Source of the DNA: a virus
Virus record (IMG/VR): IMGVR_UViG_3300025383_000037
Coordinates: 1-48,437 of that record
Direction: 5' to 3' (one strand)
Length of the DNA stretch: 48,437 bases
The translations under genes and the position numbers were made by a program. The stretch's first letter is position 1. Every line of letters starts with the position of its first letter. A model generated the notes under the pieces. It saw only the letters and a program-made list of their open reading frames with translations. It searched no databases and had not been told where the DNA came from. Of the stretch, positions 9,427 to 17,877 are shown in pieces.

Positions 9427-10905
9427 ATGGCAAAACTGTTAGACGGCACACGCATTTATGGTAACGCAACGATTGATAGCAACCTTGTTATCAATGGTGG
9501 TTATGCAGCAACTAGTACTACAACAGGCAGTTTGCAGTTAACGGGTGGCGCTGGTATTACTGGTAACTTATATGTTGGCGGTAACTTATCTATCGCTGGT
9601 AATACAACGTTTGTTAATACATCAACTATAACAACGACTGACACGATTGCCGCACCCACTATTAATGCTGGCACGATAGGTAATACTGGTGCTACATTAA
9701 CAGGAACTCTATCAACTGCAGCGCAAACTAATATTACAAGTGTTGGTGCATTAACAAGTTTAACGCTGAGTGGTGCTATAAACGGACAGACAATTAATGG
9801 TACATCAATTCTTGGCACAACTATTGGTAATACGGCAAGTGCTATTAATGGTAACATTCACACTGGTAGTGCAATTTATGCTGGTACTATTGGCAACACT
9901 GGTGCAACATTAACAGGAACCCTTTCAACTGCAGCACAAACAAATATTACTTCTGTAGGAATTCTAACTGGACTTACTGTAAGTGGAACTACTAACTTAC
10001 AAGGTACAACCAATGGTGCTACAATTAATGCTACTACTGTACAAGGCGGAACTATTGGTAATAGCGGTGCTACATTAACAGGAACACTATCAATCGCAGC
10101 ACAAACTAACATTACAAGTGTTGGAACTTTAACTGGACTTACTGTTAGTGGAACTACTAATCTACAAGGCACTACAAATGGTGCTATAATTAATGCTACT
10201 ACTGTACAAGGTGGAACTATTGGTAACAGTGGTGCAACATTAACTGGTACCCTATCAACTGCAGCACAAAATAATATTACAAGTGTTGGTGCATTAACTA
10301 GTTTAACTATGGCAGGTGCTATAAATGGACAAACCATTAATGGTACTTCAATTCTTGGCACAACTATTGGCAACTCAAGTAGTGCTGGTACATTTAGCAC
10401 AATAACAAGTTCTACTCATACACCAAGCAGTAATAATGCTGTTACGTTAGGAAGTGCAAGTGCTTATTGGAGCACCTGTTATGCTGTAACATTTACTGGT
10501 ACATCAACCACGGCAAAGTACGCCGACTTGGCCGAAATGTATCATGCGGATGATTATTATACACCTGGCACTGTTATGATATTTGGTGGAGACCTTGATG
10601 TTACGGTTTCAACCCAATCTCATGATACCTCGGTTGCGGGTGTAGTATCCACCAATCCTGCTTATCTTATGAATGATAATTTTGAACATGATAATTGGTT
10701 ACCAATTGCACTAACAGGTCGTGTTCCTTGTTTAGTACGTGGGCCAGTAAATAAAGGAACTCTACTTGTTAGTAGTGATCAAAAAGGTATCGCATGTGCA
10801 ATGGACAAATCACTATACGAGCCAGGTTGTATTATAGGTAAGAGCATGGATATCATATTAGATGATAGCATAGTAAAAATTGAAATAGCAGTAGGAAGAT
10901 TCTAA
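9427..10905 (+). CDS. Tail fibre with C-terminal Peptidase_G2-like domain (second copy)
   Basis: A 492-residue fibre. The N-terminus (AKLLDGTRIYGNATIDSN) leads into a shaft with four QTNITSVG modules, two of them nearly identical at DNA level. From about residue 358 it has the same C-terminal domain as the 591-residue fibre: TAKYADLAEMY, VAGVVSTNPAYLMN, GRVPCLVRGPVNKG, and a final IEIAVGRF. This domain probably acts as an intramolecular chaperone in trimerisation, by analogy with the Peptidase_G2 family. Two fibres in one cluster sharing the same tip domain suggest duplication or module exchange. The stop overlaps the next start by one base. Confidence 0.83.
   Translation: MAKLLDGTRIYGNATIDSNLVINGGYAATSTTTGSLQLTGGAGITGNLYVGGNLSIAGNTTFVNTSTITTTDTIAAPTINAGTIGNTGATLTGTLSTAAQTNITSVGALTSLTLSGAINGQTINGTSILGTTIGNTASAINGNIHTGSAIYAGTIGNTGATLTGTLSTAAQTNITSVGILTGLTVSGTTNLQGTTNGATINATTVQGGTIGNSGATLTGTLSIAAQTNITSVGTLTGLTVSGTTNLQGTTNGAIINATTVQGGTIGNSGATLTGTLSTAAQNNITSVGALTSLTMAGAINGQTINGTSILGTTIGNSSSAGTFSTITSSTHTPSSNNAVTLGSASAYWSTCYAVTFTGTSTTAKYADLAEMYHADDYYTPGTVMIFGGDLDVTVSTQSHDTSVAGVVSTNPAYLMNDNFEHDNWLPIALTGRVPCLVRGPVNKGTLLVSSDQKGIACAMDKSLYEPGCIIGKSMDIILDDSIVKIEIAVGRF
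9721..10290 (+). repeat. Tandem fibre modules, 165-bp period
   Basis: Copies of the QTNITSVG module start near 9724, 9937, 10102 and 10266. The central ones repeat every 165 bp and share long identical runs such as GGAACTACTAA and GCTACTACTGTACAAGG. This is the most uniform fibre repeat in the window and a good substrate for recombination. Confidence 0.8.
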
Positions 10906-11618
10906 TGGGAAATATATACGCAGCACAATATCGTCGTGATTATAACGGTGAAACTATCTCTTATGTAGAAGATGCCGTACAAAAAAGTATATTTGTAACA
11001 TCACGTAATTTACCATACGATATTCCTGTAAAATCTGCAGTGGTTCTTGGAAATGGCGTTAGTAGAAATAGTCCAGAAATTAAATTGCTTATAGATGCAA
11101 ATAATCGTCGTGTGGCTGAAGGATATAAACTTACATATGCTTGCAATGCTGCATATCGTGATACACCAGCAGATTATTATGTAATTAAAAATAACATATT
11201 TTTCGCTGACATGGACACTGAACTTTATAATAAAATTTTTGTAACAAATGATTCATGGCTAGTATATAAAGAAACTAATTTGCTACCGCATTGTTATCAT
11301 ATGGATGCAGGCAGTAGTGCTGCATACTTGGCTGCGTTTGACGGTGCAGAAAAAGTATTTCTATTTGGGTTTGATGGAACTGATGGTGAAACAAGCGAAA
11401 ATATCTATGCTAATACTTTTGGATATGATAATCCAGAACTAATTGAAGATTTTGATAAATTTAATGCTTTTCTTTATAATGTTGTTAAAGCATTTGGTAA
11501 TACTAAATTTTATCGTGTGCGAAATCACTTAACTAATCACTTTAATTCAATATTAAAAACACTACCAAATTACATTGAAGTAAGTGTTCGAGATGCCGTT
11601 ATTTTAGGTGATTTCTAA
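10905..11618 (+). CDS. Glycosyltransferase-like protein next to tail fibres
   Basis: A 237-residue protein that I cannot place exactly. After a short variable N-terminus it has KSAVVLGNGVSRNS (residues about 43-56), which looks like a nucleotide-binding turn, and SSAAYLAAFDGAEKVFLFGFDG (seen here in two parts around residues 139-160), which resembles the conserved core of DUF115/MptE-like and sialyltransferase-like enzymes. No signal peptide or membrane helix is seen. It overlaps the stop of the fibre gene by one base and ends the fibre transcript, so it may glycosylate a fibre. Function is an inference. Confidence 0.55.
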   Translation: MGNIYAAQYRRDYNGETISYVEDAVQKSIFVTSRNLPYDIPVKSAVVLGNGVSRNSPEIKLLIDANNRRVAEGYKLTYACNAAYRDTPADYYVIKNNIFFADMDTELYNKIFVTNDSWLVYKETNLLPHCYHMDAGSSAAYLAAFDGAEKVFLFGFDGTDGETSENIYANTFGYDNPELIEDFDKFNAFLYNVVKAFGNTKFYRVRNHLTNHFNSILKTLPNYIEVSVRDAVILGDF

Positions 11619-12041
11619 AATATTTTGAATTGTTTGAAGTTTATCTTTAATAACTTGGCTATTGAGTGAATTATATAAACCAGGATGTAGTGGTTTAGGA
11701 GTATTGGTTAAATCACACCAAGCATATCCCTTGTGTTCGCTACTTAATTCTGGTATAAATTCTGTTTTCACGAGAATTACAAACGTATGATAATTGAAGT
11801 GACCATCGGGTGAAGAGAACAATTCAAGTGGAATAGTTTTTATAATCTCTGGAACAAAACCAATTTCTTCAGCAATTTCTCTCGTTAAACCTTGATACAA
11901 AGTTTCATTCTGTTCAAGTTGTCCGCCGACTAGTCCCCAAGTGTCGCTATATGTATCTTGATCACGTAACAAAAATAAACAACGTCCGCTCTTTGCACTT
12001 AAGAAAAGCGCACCTGCGGCTGTTAAATCACGATTGACCAT
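11604..12041 (-). CDS. NUDIX hydrolase
   Basis: A 145-residue protein with a complete Nudix box at residues about 40-62: G-x5-E-x7-REIAEEIG, with the metal-binding Glu residues present. Such enzymes hydrolyse nucleoside diphosphates linked to another group; the substrate cannot be read from sequence. I chose the ATG at 12041 because AGAAGG precedes it and it overlaps the gp15 gene by only 19 bp; an ATG at 12095 would overlap by 73 bp. It follows the gp15 gene on the same strand and ends convergently with the glycosyltransferase-like gene, overlapping it by 15 bp. Confidence 0.85.
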   Translation of the reverse strand: MVNRDLTAAGALFLSAKSGRCLFLLRDQDTYSDTWGLVGGQLEQNETLYQGLTREIAEEIGFVPEIIKTIPLELFSSPDGHFNYHTFVILVKTEFIPELSSEHKGYAWCDLTNTPKPLHPGLYNSLNSQVIKDKLQTIQNILEIT

Positions 12042-13411
12042 AGACCTTCTTGGTATAGACCTTCCCAACTTTTTTGCCATTGATTTCCATTCCATGCATA
12101 TTGAATACTACTAAAAGTGTTGGTGACATAACTAGCATTACTAATTGAGTTTGGACGATATGCCACAAACCATGAATTGCCATTATATTGTATAATATCA
12201 TTTGGCATTGCGGTAGTAATGCTACTATTTGCATTTTGCCACGCTACTGCACCATTTCCTAAACTCGCACCACCCATATTATTAACAATCAAATATCGCT
12301 GACCTGTGCTGGCTGCTGGCAATCCAACGCCTGGTCCATTTGCTTGTGGGTCCACAATCGCATTCACGCTTGGTAATATATTGGTTGGTACTGTAGCTGG
12401 ATCAACTGTAAATTTAAGATTGTTTGGATTGGTGGGATCATACGCAACTGTTCCTGTAACTAATCTATCTGTTACGGTATCAGTAAGATAAAGCATGCTA
12501 TAGTTGTTTGCTATTTCACCAAAACTATGAATAACTGGTGCCCAGGGTATAGCATTGCCTAAAGTAGTTGGTATTGATAGTGAATTATTGTTTAATTCTG
12601 GACCATGATTTGGAAATAACGTAACATTTCCGTTATTAACTAATGCTTGATATCCAGTAGGTGTAAAATATTGACGATTGCCAAGGTTATTAGTTTGGTC
12701 AATAAGTGCTTGACTTGGGTTTCCTAATGCATCATATACGTTAGCAACAACACTTTGAATAATACCGAGACGCAATAATTTTGCTGGTGTGGTGATCCAA
12801 ATTGGTAATTCAAACGTAAAAGTAGCAACATCAATTGGATCATCACTGCCTACAGGAATATTTCTTGTAGTCCAATTAGTATCGGTTAAAAGAATATAAC
12901 TTAAACTAGTCCAATCTAGGTAATTGTCAGTGCTTTGTATTTCCATATCTGGATTAAATTGCGCACTTATTTGTTCCCATAATTGTAGCTTTTGATCAAA
13001 GTTACTTGTCCATATTTCCATATTAACAGTTAATCTATATGGTGCTGGCATAAGACGATTCACAGTAAAATTTTGACCTTGATTGGAACTTACATTTCCT
13101 GTTAATGGGTCTTTGGCACGCGAACGTACTGAAATATTATCTATGTGATGCGGTTCTTGCATACGATTACGATCATAATCTACTTTTGTAATATACACGA
13201 CCATTGCTGGAACAGCATTGATACTATTGTCACTATTTTGGCGCATGATAGCAGCAACTTGTCGGTTGGTATCGGCATAACGACATGGCACACGATATAA
13301 TACACTATTGCCATTTATGTCTTTGCCAAATTCAACATACATATCACTGAATATGCGAACAAACTGATTCATAAATCTGCGTATTTGTTTATCGTAGAAA
13401 AATTGACCCAC
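12023..13411 (-). CDS. 15: Tail sheath stabiliser, T4 gp15-like, extended
   Basis: The first about 240 of 462 residues match the gp15 family of T4-like phages: a start with YDKQIRRFMNQFVRIFSD, then RQVAAIMRQNS, RLMPAPYRLTVNMEIWTSN, DQKLQLWEQI, DNYLDWTSLSYI and a closing TFELPIWITTPAKL. In T4 this protein caps the tail and joins it to the neck. T4 gp15 is about 272 residues, so this protein has an extra C-terminal part of about 190 residues rich in Asn, Pro and Gly that ends with a WFVAYRPNS and WNGNQW pattern. It starts 4 nt after the neighbouring virion gene and overlaps the NUDIX gene, so the three genes form one late transcript. Confidence 0.88.
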   Translation of the reverse strand: MGQFFYDKQIRRFMNQFVRIFSDMYVEFGKDINGNSVLYRVPCRYADTNRQVAAIMRQNSDNSINAVPAMVVYITKVDYDRNRMQEPHHIDNISVRSRAKDPLTGNVSSNQGQNFTVNRLMPAPYRLTVNMEIWTSNFDQKLQLWEQISAQFNPDMEIQSTDNYLDWTSLSYILLTDTNWTTRNIPVGSDDPIDVATFTFELPIWITTPAKLLRLGIIQSVVANVYDALGNPSQALIDQTNNLGNRQYFTPTGYQALVNNGNVTLFPNHGPELNNNSLSIPTTLGNAIPWAPVIHSFGEIANNYSMLYLTDTVTDRLVTGTVAYDPTNPNNLKFTVDPATVPTNILPSVNAIVDPQANGPGVGLPAASTGQRYLIVNNMGGASLGNGAVAWQNANSSITTAMPNDIIQYNGNSWFVAYRPNSISNASYVTNTFSSIQYAWNGNQWQKSWEGLYQEGLWSIVI

Positions 13412-13415
13412 AAGT

Positions 13416-14498
13416 TTATCCTAGTTTATCTGGTGTTAGCTTCAATAAATTGCTTAGCGTTTGGCTACTTGCAACAGTTGCTCCATTAGTTAGTTTAACT
13501 GTTGCTGTGTTGTTAATAAATGAACCAAGTTGTGTATTAGTATTTGCACCTGTAATGTTGGCACGATTGACATCTTGGATGGCAACCCATTTACCGCCAT
13601 CATATCTAAACAATCTGTTTGGCATATAATCCGTGCGTAGAACATATTGACCTACTTCTGGATTCAGCGGAAATGCTGAATCAACTGTTACTGGTAATCC
13701 ATTTGGTGGCACACCATCGGCAGTGAGATAACCGTTAATAGCAACAATCGGACTAATACCATCGGCTGTTGGTAATATATAAAGACTATTAGTGCTATAA
13801 CCACTAGCAGGAACATCTGTTGCTGCTTGAGCAACTACTGCATCATTTATTTTTAGATTGATGTTATAATTACTCATCATATCACGCAGTGTAGTATCAG
13901 TTGATTTATTTGCAGGTTGATCAAGTATGTCACGATATTCTTGACCATCTACCATTGGAACTACTTTACAACGCCAAATATGTGACCACCAAGTTTGTGC
14001 ATAACCTTCACTACCACGAGTTGCTTCTTGTACAACATAAAACTTTTTTAATGCAGCGGGCAGTGTTTCGTCTAACGGATAGTAATCACGAAGATGTGGC
14101 AACTCAAATACATCGCCTGGTATAATTTTACGACCCAACCGTTCAACAATTTCGTTTAGATGAAATGTAATATAAAGAGTATCTTGATTTACAAATAAAC
14201 CAAATTGTTGTAAATTATAATCTATATCTTGAATTGTATAATGCCCACGTAGTGCATAAACATTTGGTTCATAGCTACGGTCACGGTTTTCCATGAAAAG
14301 CAAATCTTGTATGTTTTGCACACTTTGATTTGCATATTGTGGTTGTGTTAAATCAGTAGTAGCACCTTGGTCTTTTGGACCAAGATATTTGTGAACATTT
14401 ATTCCAACACCACCGATTGTAAAAAGTTCGCGGATACGGTTATCCTGCCACTTATAATCGTTACTATGATTTTCTCTATATAAACTTAATCTTGGCAT
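13416..14498 (-). CDS. T4-like virion protein of the neck/tail-completion region
   Basis: A 360-residue protein beginning PRLSLYRENHSNDYKWQDN. It matches a conserved structural protein of T4-like aquatic phages: INVHKYLGPKDQ, NIQDLLFMENRDRSY, DTLYITFHLNEIVERLGRK, GDVFELPHLRDYYPLDE, AEG-like text and TWWSHIWRCKVVPMVDGQEY. The family sits next to gp13-gp15 genes, and the central part reminds me of T4 gp14, but I am not sure of the gp number. The C-terminal 150 residues are a separate variable part with YMPNRLFRYDGGKWVAI. It is directly upstream of gp15 and is preceded by a late-type promoter and the ribosome site TAGGAT. Confidence 0.75.
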   Translation of the reverse strand: MPRLSLYRENHSNDYKWQDNRIRELFTIGGVGINVHKYLGPKDQGATTDLTQPQYANQSVQNIQDLLFMENRDRSYEPNVYALRGHYTIQDIDYNLQQFGLFVNQDTLYITFHLNEIVERLGRKIIPGDVFELPHLRDYYPLDETLPAALKKFYVVQEATRGSEGYAQTWWSHIWRCKVVPMVDGQEYRDILDQPANKSTDTTLRDMMSNYNINLKINDAVVAQAATDVPASGYSTNSLYILPTADGISPIVAINGYLTADGVPPNGLPVTVDSAFPLNPEVGQYVLRTDYMPNRLFRYDGGKWVAIQDVNRANITGANTNTQLGSFINNTATVKLTNGATVASSQTLSNLLKLTPDKLG

Positions 14499-14514
14499 GG
14501 TTAATCCTACAAGA

Positions 14515-14521
14515 TATTTAT
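14515..14521 (-). promoter_or_regulatory. Late-type promoter, minus strand
   Basis: On the minus strand this reads ATAAATA, 16 nt before the ATG at 14498 and followed by TAGGATTAACC. It is the likely late promoter of the virion protein-gp15-NUDIX transcript. Confidence 0.55.
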
Positions 14522-14542
14522 TGTAAAATTAACCGTGCGCTA

Positions 14543-15289
14543 TTAAGGTTTTTTGAAAACAAAGTAAAAACGGTCGCCGCTGTCTTGTTTCCAAGTTTCA
14601 AGTTTTATATTGTTTTCTTCTGCAATACGAACTGCAGTTTCAAAATCCCAATGATATCCATCTATCCACTGATCATGTTGCGGCTTGTCTGGATTAAAAG
14701 AGTTACCACGGCAAAATACTTTTCCGCCAGACGATAGCAGTTCAAATACTTTTACAAATCTTTTAGCTACCCATTCGTAACTGTAAAAATTAATACTGCC
14801 AAATACAATTATTGCATCAAAACTTTCTGGTTTAGATATAAATTCTAATATATCAACCATGTAATCCGCTGCTGGATTATATTTGTCAATTCCTATAAGA
14901 TTGGGTATGTGTTGTTTGAATTGATTAAATCCACATCCAACATCCAATACTGCTTTTGGATTCAACTCATTGATTTCTTTAACAATATTCCATCCTGTAA
15001 AGCGATAACTATCTGTTCTTGGTTTCCAAATTTCACCGCCCCAAAAACGTGACATATATTTTTCATCTATTTGGTTTGTAAAATCTTCAAGTGTTCCTTT
15101 ATATTCTAAGTCAAGACTATGAAACGTATGATCAATATCGTGCATAAATTTTTCTAGACGCTTTGATGTCCATGGAAGTTCATTTATAATTGTATCTTTG
15201 TTTAAACTATCACGAACTTCTGCATATCTTTCTAATTTAAACGCTTCGTTTATATTTTTTAACAAATAATTATAAATTTTCTTGTTCAT
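14543..15289 (-). CDS. SAM-dependent methyltransferase
   Basis: A 248-residue protein with a class I methyltransferase core. Motif I is VLDVGCGFNQFK near residue 117, followed by an acidic strand end (IGIDKYNP) and FDAIIVFGSINFYSYEW, which fits motifs II to IV. The first 100 residues are helical and have no recognised family. The closing DSGDRFYFVFKKP is a typical C-terminal strand pair. The target is unknown; the setting among virion and tailoring genes suits methylation of a glycan or small molecule. It lies between the virion genes and the start of the metabolic operon, which is divergent from it. Confidence 0.8.
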   Translation of the reverse strand: MNKKIYNYLLKNINEAFKLERYAEVRDSLNKDTIINELPWTSKRLEKFMHDIDHTFHSLDLEYKGTLEDFTNQIDEKYMSRFWGGEIWKPRTDSYRFTGWNIVKEINELNPKAVLDVGCGFNQFKQHIPNLIGIDKYNPAADYMVDILEFISKPESFDAIIVFGSINFYSYEWVAKRFVKVFELLSSGGKVFCRGNSFNPDKPQHDQWIDGYHWDFETAVRIAEENNIKLETWKQDSGDRFYFVFKKP

Positions 15290-15339
15290 CTATTTTTTCC
15301 TGATTTTGATAAATAATTTTAAGATATTGAATTTTTTTA

Positions 15340-15346
15340 CTAAATA
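15340..15346 (+). promoter_or_regulatory. Late-type promoter of the metabolic operon
   Basis: CTAAATA lies 21 nt before the ATG at 15368, with TTAGGA as ribosome site. It sits in the palindrome TAAATATTTA. A second ATAAATA occurs at about 15310. These are the only promoter-like motifs I see before the eight-gene plus-strand operon. Confidence 0.55.
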
Positions 15347-15367
15347 TTTATGATTTAGGAAACATGT

Positions 15368-16051
15368 ATGGAATTTTTTAAAAATAAGAAAAAAAATAAA
15401 ATAATTTTACTTTTTGGTCCGCAAGGAAGTGGAAATCATTTGTTTAGTAAAATTTTTGCACTACATCCAGATGTGCATGGTTGGGAAGAATTATTGGATA
15501 ACAGTGATCCTGATAATTATTTTGTTCCACATTACAAAGAACCTAATAACAAATATTGGGATGATATTGATAGCATAACATTAGATATTATGGGTGGAAA
15601 AAATTATGCAGTCTTAAGTGCAAGTGTTCCATTTTGGAATAAAGATGAATTGCAAGTTCCACCTATTAATAAACTCATTGCTAAATTACAAAGTTTGAAT
15701 ATAGAAATTCAAGTAGTAATTATTGGTCGAGATAAGACAATATTAACAAATCAACAAACTAGAATGCGTGGCGGACCTAGTTGGGGCTGTATGACACAAC
15801 TTATTCGTTGGTTAGATAGCACTCCATTCTATGTCAGCACAGAATTATTTTATCTTTATGGAAAAGCGTATGTGCGAGATATAGGAAAATGGTTAGATTT
15901 TCCTGTAGCCTACAATGATCCAAGATTAAACGACATAATGAGTGAAGATTCAAATGAAAAGTATATTCATCAAACATCTAATCCAAAGGTTGATGACATC
16001 GTTAAACGAACTGGATATCCAGTAGCAGTACAAAAAAAGGAAATATTTTAA
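15368..16051 (+). CDS. Sulfotransferase-like P-loop protein
   Basis: A 227-residue protein with IILLFGPQGSGNHLFSKI at residues about 12-29, which resembles the 5'-phosphosulfate binding loop of sulfotransferases (a P-loop variant with small residues before a hydrophobic helix). IEIQVVIIGRDK near residue 125 fits the strand before the 3'-phosphate binding Arg. Sulfotransferases move sulfate from PAPS to a hydroxyl or amine; the acceptor is unknown here. It is the first gene of the plus-strand operon and lies 2 nt before an oxygenase gene. An APS-kinase-like gene that could supply PAPS is the sixth gene. It could also be a P-loop kinase of another kind. Confidence 0.6.
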   Translation: MEFFKNKKKNKIILLFGPQGSGNHLFSKIFALHPDVHGWEELLDNSDPDNYFVPHYKEPNNKYWDDIDSITLDIMGGKNYAVLSASVPFWNKDELQVPPINKLIAKLQSLNIEIQVVIIGRDKTILTNQQTRMRGGPSWGCMTQLIRWLDSTPFYVSTELFYLYGKAYVRDIGKWLDFPVAYNDPRLNDIMSEDSNEKYIHQTSNPKVDDIVKRTGYPVAVQKKEIF

Positions 16052-16053
16052 GG

Positions 16054-16791
16054 ATGAGTGAATATGAAGAATGGAATGACAGCCGTTGGGAATTTACTAA
16101 AAGCCGTAGCCGTTGGCATTTTGATACTACACGGGTTCCACAGCCTGGTATAGATAGCTATACTCATGTTTGCAGATTTGATGCAGATTTTGGTGATGCA
16201 ATTCGTGAATGTTTGCCTCGCACTAAAGCAAGTAGTTGGGGAACTCGTAATAATTTTAACAAAGATATTGCCACCGAAGGATTATACAGTGCCACAGCAG
16301 AAGAACAAGATTTGATTCGTGCTGGTGCTGATCCTCATAGCGAAGTTTTTAATCGCACTGCAGCAGAAGATATTGAGATATTTCAAAAGATAAGCAATTG
16401 GCTTGGTATGGAAGGAAGCATGATTAAGTTTCATAATCAAACTACAGGTCAAATGCTTCACACTCATATTGATAATTTTGCCGCACGTCCAGAACGTGAA
16501 AACAGTTTTAAAGTAACAGAAATGGATAAGAATCCAGATATCATGCGTCGTTTTGCTGTTATGTTGGCAGATTGGGAACTTGGACAGATATTTCAAATTG
16601 GCAATGCTAATTTTACAGGATGGAAAGCAGGCGATTGTATCACATGGGAATGGCAAGATATGCCACATTCTACCGCTAATATGGGATGGTGGGATCGCCC
16701 AATGTTGCAAATTACAGGTTATGTTACTGACCGCACACGTGATGTAATTGGCGGTGCAGGTAAAAATTTAGTTGTTAATTTAAAGGATTAA
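16054..16791 (+). CDS. 2OG-Fe(II) oxygenase, paralogue 1
   Basis: A 245-residue predicted double-stranded beta-helix oxygenase. The Fe(II) ligands fit LHTHIDNF (His138 and Asp140) and DMPHSTANM (His205), and RPMLQITGYV gives Arg215, which would bind 2-oxoglutarate. Such enzymes hydroxylate or desaturate their substrate with O2. A clear paralogue is at 17878-18579, with the four key residues at matching spacing and the shared N-terminal pattern WEFTKSRSRWHFDT. The two flank the amidinotransferase-like gene, which argues for action on the same pathway. The gaps to its neighbours are 2 and 1 nt. The substrate is not readable from sequence. Confidence 0.75.
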   Translation: MSEYEEWNDSRWEFTKSRSRWHFDTTRVPQPGIDSYTHVCRFDADFGDAIRECLPRTKASSWGTRNNFNKDIATEGLYSATAEEQDLIRAGADPHSEVFNRTAAEDIEIFQKISNWLGMEGSMIKFHNQTTGQMLHTHIDNFAARPERENSFKVTEMDKNPDIMRRFAVMLADWELGQIFQIGNANFTGWKAGDCITWEWQDMPHSTANMGWWDRPMLQITGYVTDRTRDVIGGAGKNLVVNLKD

Positions 16792-16792
16792 T

Positions 16793-17869
16793 ATGTTTAA
16801 GAAACATTGTTTATTTCAACCATTAAAAAATTGTGTTGTTGGTCGCACTTATGCACCAGAATTTTATAGTTTTATAAAAGATATTGATGTTCGTCGGCGA
16901 TATGAACAAATAGCCTACGAAACAGAAGAAGATTATCAAAATTTAGAAAAATTGCTAAATTCCTTTGGTGTAGAAACTATTCGCCCTACAGTAGAAAATT
17001 CAGCTAATTTTAAAACGAGAATCCAGTCACGTGCATGGTATGATCAATTTGTATTACCATCGCAATACAATGAATATCCCACAGTTGATTGTATAGTGCC
17101 GCCACCAATGCAGCCACGTGACTGGATTATGATGATGGATGAAAAATTTATCAATTGGTTTATTGAACCAGAACAATATAAACAATATGAAAACATTGTT
17201 CAATATGTCCAAGAACAAGGTAATACTGTTTATCATACCAACACACAAATAAACAGTGAAGGTTGGATGACCAAAATTGGAAAGCGCATGACATATGGAA
17301 ATGGTGGGCCATTTCAAAGATATGGTTCGCATGATGAGTTTGTTCAATTTGTTTCTGAATTTGGCGAAGGACATGAAAATCTTATATATGATGAAATTGG
17401 CTGGCGTGATAGTTGGTATCGCCCATTGAAACAGGGTCTCATCGTTAGTGTAATGGGCAGTGAAAAATATGCTGCAGATTTTTCGAATTGGAAAGTTATT
17501 ACAACAGATGGCAGTGATAGTTTAGTAAGCATGTATAAATTCTTAGAATTTAAACAAAAGCATAATCATAACTTATGGAACTATGGCGAAGAAGGCGACG
17601 CTGCTCGTGCTGCTCTTGCTTATGAATGGTTAGATAATGGTTGGCAAAAATACATGATTGACAATGTTTTTGATTGCAATATGCTAAGCATTGATGAAAG
17701 TAATGTGGTAGTGTTTAACTATAATAAAAGAATTTGCAATGAACTAGAAAAACATGGTATAAATGTACATGTTTCTCCGTACAGAAATCGTTATTTCTGG
17801 AGTGGTGGTATTCATTGTGTCACCTGCGATCTTAACAGAGATGGTGAATTAATAAATTATTTTGAGTGA
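16793..17869 (+). CDS. Amidinotransferase-like protein lacking two catalytic residues
   Basis: A 358-residue member of the glycine amidinotransferase/GME superfamily. The end GGIHCVTCDLNRDGELINY closely matches the active-site Cys segment of arginine:glycine amidinotransferase (GGGFHCWTCDVRRRG), with Cys342 in the catalytic place, and PRDWIMMMD and NMLSIDESNVVV also match. The catalytic Asp position (RDL in paralogues) reads KIGKRMTYG with Arg165, and the catalytic His position (GGHVDG in paralogues) reads IGWRDS with Trp204. It is therefore either inactive as an amidinotransferase or does different chemistry. Two paralogues with all three residues are at 44978-46120 and 46122-47312. It is sandwiched between two oxygenase genes. 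Confidence 0.82.
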   Translation: MFKKHCLFQPLKNCVVGRTYAPEFYSFIKDIDVRRRYEQIAYETEEDYQNLEKLLNSFGVETIRPTVENSANFKTRIQSRAWYDQFVLPSQYNEYPTVDCIVPPPMQPRDWIMMMDEKFINWFIEPEQYKQYENIVQYVQEQGNTVYHTNTQINSEGWMTKIGKRMTYGNGGPFQRYGSHDEFVQFVSEFGEGHENLIYDEIGWRDSWYRPLKQGLIVSVMGSEKYAADFSNWKVITTDGSDSLVSMYKFLEFKQKHNHNLWNYGEEGDAARAALAYEWLDNGWQKYMIDNVFDCNMLSIDESNVVVFNYNKRICNELEKHGINVHVSPYRNRYFWSGGIHCVTCDLNRDGELINYFE

Positions 17870-17877
17870 GATATAAA

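Noticed and set aside
12306-12491. Plus-strand frame inside gp15
   Set aside because: It is the antisense of a conserved structural gene and has no ribosome site.
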